NCBI GenBank assembly: GCA_020744425.1
Contig: JAGMUV010000003.1
Span: 1,736,001-1,800,000 of the forward strand
Direction: 5' to 3'
DNA: 64,000 nt
Origin: Dactylonectria macrodidyma
Lineage: Eukaryota > Ascomycota > Sordariomycetes > Hypocreales > Nectriaceae
The stretch's first letter is position 1, and every line of letters starts with the position of its first letter. The notes beneath the pieces are model-generated. The model made no database searches and was not told the DNA's origin. It saw only the letters and a list, made by a program, of their open reading frames with translations. The position numbers and the translations under genes were made by a program. This document shows, in pieces, positions 56,701 to 64,000 of this stretch.

Positions 56701-59370
56701 CTCGGTTTAAGTGTCTGCGTTCTGGCAAAGTTCTGTGTTTGACTCACGCAGGAATTCACCCTTGTTGTGACTTGACCGAACAACAGCGATTTTCAGGCGT
56801 TTCCCACGTCCTTATATATCGCAAGTCAAACGATGATATGACCGCCGCGTACAACAAGGTTGTCGAGAAAGCTCGTACTCCAGAGGCATGGGAAGAGAAG
56901 TACGAGAAGATGTTGGACGAAGAAGCAACACCATCACTCAAGTTCCTACGCACTCTTCTCCATGAAGGCGAACGTATTCCGTTTGACCTCCCTTCGTTGC
57001 CAGTGCTCCAGGAATTTGTCAATCGATGTAACGACTGGGTGGAAGAGGCGACGAACTATATTGTCCGAAAGCAGCAAAATCGACGCAAAAACGAAAAGGC
57101 ATGGCAGGTTGGGATGCGAAAATCGATTGGCAGCGCGGACCAGGACCAGAAAGATCGCGAATCACGGAATGTCTCTAACATCTACCGACTTTTGCATGAA
57201 GCCGAGCACATTGGGTTTGATTGTCCTGAAATTCTTCAACTTCAAGAACGAGCAGACGCGGTGAAGCAGTTCCAGATCAGCGCCGCCCGGGCTCTGGAAA
57301 ACACCGGTACCATACCTTTGGAGACCGTCGAAGAACTTCTCGAGGAAGGGCGTGGCTTTAACGTAGATACACCCGAAGTTGACCGGCTTTCCAGGGTTCT
57401 AGAGCAAATGCGATGGAATCACAAGGCTCGTGCTAACCGTGGAGTATTTATGTCGCTCAAGGAAGTTCAAGAACTCATTGAGGAAGGCAAACGTCTTGAT
57501 ATACCCTCGTACAATGATCATCTGACACATTACTGCGAACAGCTGCAGGCAGGTCAAGCTTGGGAGAAAAAGGCCAAAGAGCTGATTGTTGCGGAATTCG
57601 TTCACTACCCTCAGCTTGAGGCGCTGTCCAACCAGGTACAGCTCAATGCTTTACCCGTGTCGCAGGAAACATTGGCGGCTGTGGACCAGATTCTGCACAA
57701 GCAACGAGAAGCCCATCGTCAAATCATCGACTTGACGGAACGATGCCGCAACCCCAATTATCACATGCGACCAAAATACTCCGAGGCGGTCGATATTGCG
57801 AAGAAATTGGAGGATCTCAACTCAAAGCCCAATGGCACAATCGACTTGGAGAACGAGCGAAAGCGCCACGAGGATTGGATGAGGAAGGGCAAGAAGCTGT
57901 TTGGGAAGTCGAACGCACCGCTCCATATTCTCAAGAGTCATCTAGAATATGTGCTAGAGCGCAACACGGATTGCTTCGATGTTGACCACGACACGCCACG
58001 GTCACCCGCGGAGCCAGTTTCGAGAGATGTCAGTCCTGAACCTGGCGTGACCAGGTGGGATGAGACTCGGTCCAGGCAGGTGTTCTGCATCTGCAGGCGA
58101 ATCGAAGCCGGCATGATGATTGAATGTGAACTTTGCCATGAATGGTAAGTCGAATGCTTGAAGTAGCAGCAGCGCTCTTTGCTTACAAAGTTACAGGTAC
58201 CATTACAAGTGCCTCAAGATTGCTCGCGGGAAGGTCAAGGAAGACGACAAGTACACATGCCCAATCTGCGACTGGCGGATGAAAATCCCACGGGATGCCT
58301 CGCGACCCAAGCTTGAAGATTTAGTCTCTCTAATGGAGGAGGTGACGGTGCTCCCTTTCCAGCCCGAGGAGGAAGACGTGCTCCGTCGCATTATTGAAAA
58401 TGCGCAAAATTTCCGGAACCACATTGCTCCCTTCTGCAATCCTCTTCTCTCAACAGAAGCCGAAGCAGAGACGCAGAGGTTCTTCCTACGGAAAATTGAG
58501 GGTGCTGAGGTACTCCTCTCATATGAAACCAACTTCTTCCGCCAGGAGCTGCATAGATGGTGCCCCGTGGCCTCCGAAGCGCCTCCAATACTAGAGGTCT
58601 CTCTCAGCACCAGAAAGCCTAGACCCACCAAATTACAGAAGATGCTGGTCGAGTACGGCGTCGACAACCCCGATGACTTGCCGGAGCACGCGAAGGGCAA
58701 AGCGAATAGCCTCCGCCGGAAGGCTGCCAATGCTGAGGCTGCGGCCGCCGCCGCTCAAGCCGGGAATGGACCGATTGCACCACATTCTGGAGCTTCTGGA
58801 GCATTCGCTGGGGCGCCCTACTATTCACGGACCTCGCAAGGTTCACCAGGGCACAACCTCTCACATGGGCATCCTGATCGGCCGCACTCCCAGTCTGGCT
58901 CCAGCCGTTCTAGGGACGATGTGATGATTGGCTTGCACCCGGGCCTGTTGGGTGTCGGTGGGCCTCAGCTAGTCGGCGACCTCTCTTCTATGTCTTTGGA
59001 AGAGAGGCTGTTGCAAGGCCTGGACGACGACATCAATTTGAATACGGAGGCTGGAAAGAGTAAGGCTCTAGAAATCCTCTCCCGGACGGAACTGGGAAGA
59101 GAACAGGCCGAAAAGATGTTTGGATTGGACATCTGGGGGGGCCGGCCCGGCTCAATCAGTGACGCCAACCGATCCGTTTCGCCCACGGCCATGGATGACA
59201 TGATGAAGGACGACGAGGGTAACGTGGACCAAATGTTCAAGGAAATGACGAATCAAGACGAAGAAGAGGACGGCAAGAAGAAGAGTATGACATCTGATGG
59301 CCCTGTGGTAACCACGGCGTCATTGGAGAGTGAGCGGAATGGGATGGACGCCCTCCTGGACGGAGAGTAG
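53726..59370 (+). CDS. KDM5: JmjC histone H3K4 demethylase, KDM5/JARID1 type
   Basis: A chromatin demethylase expected to remove di- and trimethyl marks from histone H3 lysine 4. Exons 53726-54145, 54224-54272, 54329-55135, 55328-55419, 55473-58144 and 58197-59370 give 1737 aa. Domains in order: JmjN (TEDEWRDPFEYMRKIAPEA, about 95-140), ARID (ANLTYLDGLAKFHKQHG onward, about 158-250), a disordered linker with a GFTA(I/V)N triplet repeat, PHD1 (CETCARGEDAGSLLVCESCD, from about 457), catalytic JmjC, C5HC2 zinc finger (CCTYCKAFAYL, about 855-910), a PLU-1 helical region, and a second PHD finger split by the last intron (CICRRIEAGM..CELCHEW, about 1325-1370). The Fe(II) ligands are present: His643 and Glu645 in CWHNEDH and His731 in YHAGFNHGF. 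The full KDM5 layout is retained, so it should be active. Confidence 0.95.
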
Positions 59371-60066
59371 GCGTAAAAAAAGGTTGCTGGCGTGGGCGTA
59401 GCGGCAGGGCGTTATGACCTGATACCAAAAGGAAAGGATATGGAGTTGGGTTATGGGGAGCAAATGCATGTCCTGCATTTATTAGGGATATATGTGTATG
59501 ATTATAATGGGTTCTCTTTTTTTTTTTTCTTCTTCTTTTGGAAGTGTACAGATACCGACATCAGTCAAAGGCGTACTGAGAAGGCAGAAGGTGCAGGAAA
59601 TGCGCCAGCGACAAAAAAGGTCGCAGCCTTCACGGTACGCAAATCAGCAGATATGGTGTAATGTAATCTCTTTTGAAATTTCGACTTTTATATTTGCATT
59701 CTGTGAGCACCTCCAGTCGCAGAAATGTACAACGCAACGATGTGTCAAGATGTGCCAAGCCAAAGTGAAGAAGTCTACAGTCATGTCCTCCTGGGCGTTG
59801 AGCCCGGAATCCGTCTAAATATGGGAGAGGATGGCTCTCTCTCGCGGGCGCGGCTATAAACCAACCACACCGACCCAACGAATAGCGCAGCGCTGTTGAA
59901 ACAAGACCCAAATTGTTGAATACATGGTCTCTCGCCCTAGGACCTCCTTAAGAAGCGATGCCCGATCTCCCTTTTAACGCCGGTTGAAATGCACAAAGAA
60001 TAAACAAAATTGAAGGGGAAGGAAGGAAAACTTCCATCCTTGCCCCGAAGCTGAAGCTTTCTTTCT
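59371..60066. other. Intergenic between convergent genes
   Basis: About 700 bp between KDM5 and the GTP cyclohydrolase stop, with a T-rich run at 59516-59530. No gene seen. Confidence 0.5.
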
Positions 60067-61271
60067 TCAACGGTTGACTCCGACGAGGCTGAGGAACTCG
60101 TTGCGGGTCTTGCTCTTGCGCTCGAAGCAGCCGAGCACGCAGCTGGTGATTGTGGTTGTGCTCGTCTTCTCGACGCCACGCATGACCATGCACAGGTGGC
60201 TCGACTCCATGACGACGGCGACGCCCTGGGGCTTGAGGATCTCCATGATGGCGTGGGCGACCTCCTTGGTCAGGCGCTCCTGGATCTGCAGGCGGCGCGC
60301 GTACATCTCGGCGATACGGGGGAGCTTGGAAAGGCCGATGACGGTGTCGGAGGGGATGTAGCCAATGTGCATCTGGGGAGTGAGGGTATCCATGTTAGTA
60401 AGTTGTCCCTGTTTTTTTTGTTTTCATGTGGCAAGCCACGGCAATATCTGCGTATTGCGTTCTGAGAACTCACCTTGCCGGTAAAGGGTACGAGGTGGTG
60501 CTCGCACAAACTGTAGATCTCAATGTCCTTGACAATGACCATCTCGTTGTGGCCCTCGTGGAAGAGGGCGTTGTTGATGATGCTCTCGACATTGACCTGG
60601 TATCCCTTGGTCAGGAACAGCAGGGCCTTTGCGTAGCGCGAGGGCGTGTCCAGCAGGCCTTCGCGGTCCGGGTCCTCGCCGATGCACTCGAGCAGCGTCC
60701 GCACGGCGCCGCGCATCTTGACCAGCCGTTGCTCCGCCTTTTCGGCATCGTCTTCTAGTCGCTCGCGAGTTCCGGTGCCTAATAGTGGGGAGAAAAAAGT
60801 CACGTCATGTTAGCCAGGGTTTGCTTTACTTTGCGCTTGAGTTTTGCGGTTCTCGTAACGGCCTTTCCAACGGCGGAAAGCTTAAGATGCGCGACAAGAC
60901 GAGTAGGAACAAAAGAGCGGGTGAGTCATACTCGGCCGACTGAGACCATCCTCGTCAATGACCGGGATGGGCGAGCTCCTGCTCGCGCCGGGGCCGGCGG
61001 GCAGACCCTTCTTGGCCACGGGCTCGTCTCGGGGGTCGCGGGCGGCCTTGCCCAGGCTGTTGCGACGCTGAGCAAAGGCGTTGGCGCGGGTGCCGTTGAC
61101 GGCGAGGCCCGCTTCCGACGCCTTCTTCTTGAGCGCCTTGCGGTCGCGACGCTTCTTCTTGCGCGAGGAATCGTCGCTGCTGGTCGACGACTCGGAGACG
61201 CTGGCCGCGTCGAGGGTGCGCTTCTTGGGGCGGATGTGGGAGGCCGTCGTTGCGTCTTCCGAAGGAGCCAT
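60067..61271 (-). CDS. FOL2: GTP cyclohydrolase I
   Basis: The first enzyme of folate and tetrahydropterin synthesis, converting GTP to 7,8-dihydroneopterin triphosphate. Exons 61271-60932, 60778-60474 and 60372-60067 give 316 aa. The catalytic part holds [20 protein letters not shown], the zinc site [40 protein letters not shown] and the end [18 protein letters not shown]. The first ~110 residues form a Ser- and Lys-rich extension with basic clusters (RPKKR at about 14-18, KKKRRDRK from about 38) that look like nuclear localisation signals. A longer start at 61403 is in frame, but the 61271 ATG begins the typical MAPSE-type leader and is preferred. Confidence 0.94.
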
Positions 61272-61917
61272 TGCGTGCGAACTGGAACGATGGGTGATGG
61301 GAGAGTAGCAAAAGAATGGGACTGGGGGACGAGATGAAGAAAAGAAGAAAGATTGAGAGTTCAATGAGGCCTTATGAGTAGTTATGAAATGTGACTGATT
61401 CAAGTCGCGCGGCAGTTTTCCCAGAAAAAGAGGCCGGATCGGAGCGCCGACAGCAAATTTGAGAGGGGCTCATGGACAATTGGGGGGGAAAGCAGCGGCT
61501 TATCTTATCGACCCGCCGCTCCTGCCTTGACGTCAAAAAAAAATTGCCTGTCCCGGGATTGGTGCCGAAGGTCTAGAAGTGGGGCTTACATGAATCGGAG
61601 GCGCAAACGGGCTCCGGTCATGTGACTTTAAGCTCTTCCGTTGTCCGGCGCGTGCGGCCTGACCTCTCCGCGTGCCGTGAATCAAGGCTTGTGAAGAGAC
61701 ACAGGGCTGTAATCACCACGTACAATTTCAACGTCGCCTGGTTGCTAGACCTCTGGCTGCGCTCGCATCGCTTTCAGTCACCGAAGCTGCTGTCGCCATT
61801 GGCTATTTCTCTGTGGACAACCCTCTCCCTCCCTCGTCTCCTACAGACGAGCGCCTGAACCGAGCCTACCTTCCACCCCGATCCTTCATCAACTCGTCGC
61901 CCATCACCCTTTCCATC
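61272..61917. promoter_or_regulatory. Divergent promoter GTP cyclohydrolase/TAF11
   Basis: 646 bp between divergent starts. It contains a perfect CRE-like palindrome TGACGTCA (61528-61535), a site for bZIP factors of the ATF/CREB type, and a reversed GATAAG (CTTATC at 61503-61508). Regulation through these sites is inferred. Confidence 0.5.
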
Positions 61918-62966
61918 ATGGCATCTCCGCCCTACACGACCTCTCCCTCGGCCATGTCGCCCCCCTACCCAGCTCCCGCCCAGATCCCAAACAAGAAGCG
62001 CTCCTCAACCCTCGACGTCAACGCCGTCCCCCCCGGAAAACGTCGCAAGGCCTCGCAACCCGCCACCGCCAACACGCCCTCCCACCCGCTCCGCCAGACC
62101 TCGTTCCCACCAGAGGCTCGCTCGCCCTACCCGCGTTCGCCTTCCGTCGACGGATCCCACGTGAGCGGCGGCGCCCTCAGCGGAGTCACAGCCGGCGGCG
62201 CCCCGAAGAAGAAGCGTGGTCGCAAGGCCAAAAACGCAAAGAACGCCGACGATGACGGAGGCAGCCTCGTCAACGGACGCGCGCCTACCAATGTGAGCGG
62301 CCAGGGCGGCGACAAGGAGGGCGACGAGGAAGAGGACGACGACAAGGCCGAGATGGCCCTCGAGGACGTTGTTGCCAGGACTCAGGAGCAGAAGCAGGAG
62401 GAAATAAGATTACGTGCTATGCTTGTCGAGGCCTTTGACAGCCAGCAGTACAACCGGTATGAACTATGGCGCGCAGCCAAGCTAGCTGACTCGGTAGTCA
62501 AGCGTGTAAGAACAACCCTGCGAATGCCCCGATGCTCCGGACGAGAGCTGGACATGCTGACAAGGTCTCACAGGTGGTCAACGCGACCGTCTCACAGTCA
62601 GTGCCGCAAAACGTCAGCACCGCCGTCAAGGCCGTCGCTAAGCTGTTCGCCGGCGAAATCATCGAAGCGGCGCGCAACGTGCAAGGCGAGTGGATCGCCG
62701 CGGGGGAGAAACAGAGCGACCTGCCGACACCACCACCGTCCACCACCGATGCCGCTGTCGACGACGACACCGCAGCTGCAGCCGCCGCCGTCGAGATCGA
62801 TCTCAAGCGCGGCCCCATGCGGCCCGACCACCTGCGCGAGGCCTGGCGCCGATACAAGCTGTCGGGCGAGAGCCGCGGCGTTGGCGTGCAGCAGCTGTGG
62901 CACGCTCAGCAGAATAGTGGCGTCGACAGATTCTCAACCCGGACTGGTAAGCGGCTCTTCAAGTGA
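61918..62966 (+). CDS. TAF11: TFIID subunit TAF11 (TAFII28-like)
   Basis: A histone-fold subunit of the general transcription factor TFIID, pairing with TAF13. Exons 61918-62505 and 62574-62966 give 326 aa. The N-terminal half is disordered, rich in Pro, Ser and Lys with a KKKRGRKAKNAKN basic stretch, then an acidic block (DEEEDDDKAEMALED). The histone fold is FDSQQYNRYELWRAAKLADS, then VVNATVSQSVPQNV across the intron, AVAKLFAGEIIEAARNVQ, and finally GPMRPDHLREAWRRYK, the family's C-terminal helix. A run of Asp and Ala between the last two helices is a fungal insertion. The start at 61918 is preferred to an in-frame ATG at 61813, whose extra residues look like leader sequence. Confidence 0.92.
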
Positions 62967-64000
62967 GGACAGACATGCATTGGCGGTGCAGGCTCAACAA
63001 CGGCATGATGACACGAGACGAGAGGTAACGTCACATTCAACGCAGCGAATGGGCCAGTATTGGTGGAGAGGAGCAAGCAGCTCGGAAGAGGGGACATTTT
63101 TTCATTTCTTTTCAAAATCGTGATACCCCATACACAACTAGACCGAGTGAGGTTTACAAGTTGTCACCTGTAATTATAGTATTGGCGCATCCTTTGGGGA
63201 TTGGTGGACTTGCATTTTGGCGTTTTTGCAAAGTAGCATAGCTGTGGCGCAGGAACTGGATCCCTTCTTAATGGCAAATGACCATTCAAATGGCCTTGTG
63301 AGACTCATTGCTCCGTTCTGATACCTCATGACACTGCAGGAAATTTTACCCGAAATTGACAGAAGACACGCTCTCCACGTTGTAGACTTACGTAACCCCT
63401 CGACCTACGATAGTGGTGAGCTCACTTGACGAAAGAGGGCTGAGATGCCGTTTCGCCGGGCTTGGCTGTCACTCCTTGGCTTTCACTCCTTGGCTGTCAC
63501 TCCATCCCAACCCGCTTTCGCTCTCGCAGTTGATGTGTCCAAGGCGCCAAGCGGATTTGGCGGCACATGGGACACCGCATAGCTTGCTACGTAGGTACCA
63601 GTCAACGAGTTTGCCCTCCTTCGGAACGTGCCCTGGCCTTGTCTGAGCCAAGCCAAGCCTTGGCATCAGAGGTCTCGACTCTGGTCTTCGGGGAGACTGT
63701 GCCTGAGTGGGCTGGCTCTGCGGGTTGGGGAAGACCATGCCGTTTCGACTCCCTCACCCGTCGCCCACCAGCCAAACAGCTATTCGATGCATGTCCGTGA
63801 GACCGCCTAGTGGCCAATCAGGCCAAGGCTTGGGTCGACGACGAACCAGCGCCGCCAGTGACAGCTTCACACGCGGAACCTGGAGGGACGAGCCTTGGCA
63901 ACAGGCCCGAGCAGGGTACCGGCCCGGCCAAACTTACTCTTCTCAACCCCAGACAGCCCCCATCCTCGTCTCTTCCAAACAGTCTTGGCCCGCTGCCAAG
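62967..64000. other. Gene-free right end
   Basis: About 1 kb without a recognisable gene. It has a perfect-length 14-bp tandem repeat (63461-63502) and two GGTACC palindromes (near 63594 and 63917). A gene to the right could start beyond the window. Confidence 0.5.
63461..63502. repeat. 14-bp tandem repeat, 3 copies
   Basis: Three abutting copies of CTTGGCTGTCACTC; the middle copy has one change (G to T). Confidence 0.92.

Noticed and set aside
61272..61403. Longer GTP cyclohydrolase start at 61403
   Set aside because: The added residues (His-, Ser- and Phe-rich) look like translated leader; the 61271 ATG is preferred, though not proven.

Overview
The window is nuclear DNA of a filamentous ascomycete, most likely a sordariomycete (possibly Hypocreales). 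The evidence is short GT-AG introns (about 50-240 nt, mostly 50-90) with CTAAC-type branch sites, a Zn2Cys6 regulator, an AA11 lytic polysaccharide monooxygenase, a fungal URC4 and fungus-style core genes. I modelled 20 protein genes by joining exons so that phase and total length agree. I also found one intron-containing tRNA-Ala and one multiply broken 2-isopropylmalate synthase pseudogene. The genus call is an inference, since no rDNA or marker gene is present.

Layout. 1-6222: gene-free. 6223-12845: an amine or nitrogen-use group made of an APC-type permease (-) and a flavin amine oxidase (+) that share an 859-bp promoter with three GATAAG sites, followed by a Zn2Cys6 regulator. 12952-14250: an adaptin-binding p34 family gene. 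15037-24113: an accessory block holding a modular ankyrin-like gene with one exon per repeat (its fourth module carries an in-frame stop), a convergent VWA-domain gene with an unusual N-terminal module, a cytochrome P450 and a membrane-anchored AA11 LPMO. 24592-24680: tRNA-Ala(AGC).

25578-34723: housekeeping genes GTR1 (Rag GTPase, TORC1 signalling), SHP1/p47 (Cdc48 adaptor), MIM1 and OXA1 (mitochondrial outer- and inner-membrane biogenesis) and URC4 (uracil catabolism). 34724-43284: an 8.5-kb stretch with no recognisable gene, rich in simple repeats and short palindromes, ending at a small secreted cysteine-containing protein gene (43285-43920). 44438-47631: FAL1/eIF4A3 and PRP9/SF3A3, two RNA-splicing genes divergently transcribed from a 292-bp promoter. 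48640-50056: LEU4-type pseudogene. 51560-62966: SLX1, a KDM5-type histone demethylase, GTP cyclohydrolase I and TAF11. 62967-64000: gene-free.

The strongest candidates for something not yet described are the exon-per-repeat modular protein with its convergent VWA partner (15.0-19.3 kb), and the permease/amine-oxidase/regulator group with its GATA- and palindrome-rich shared promoter.
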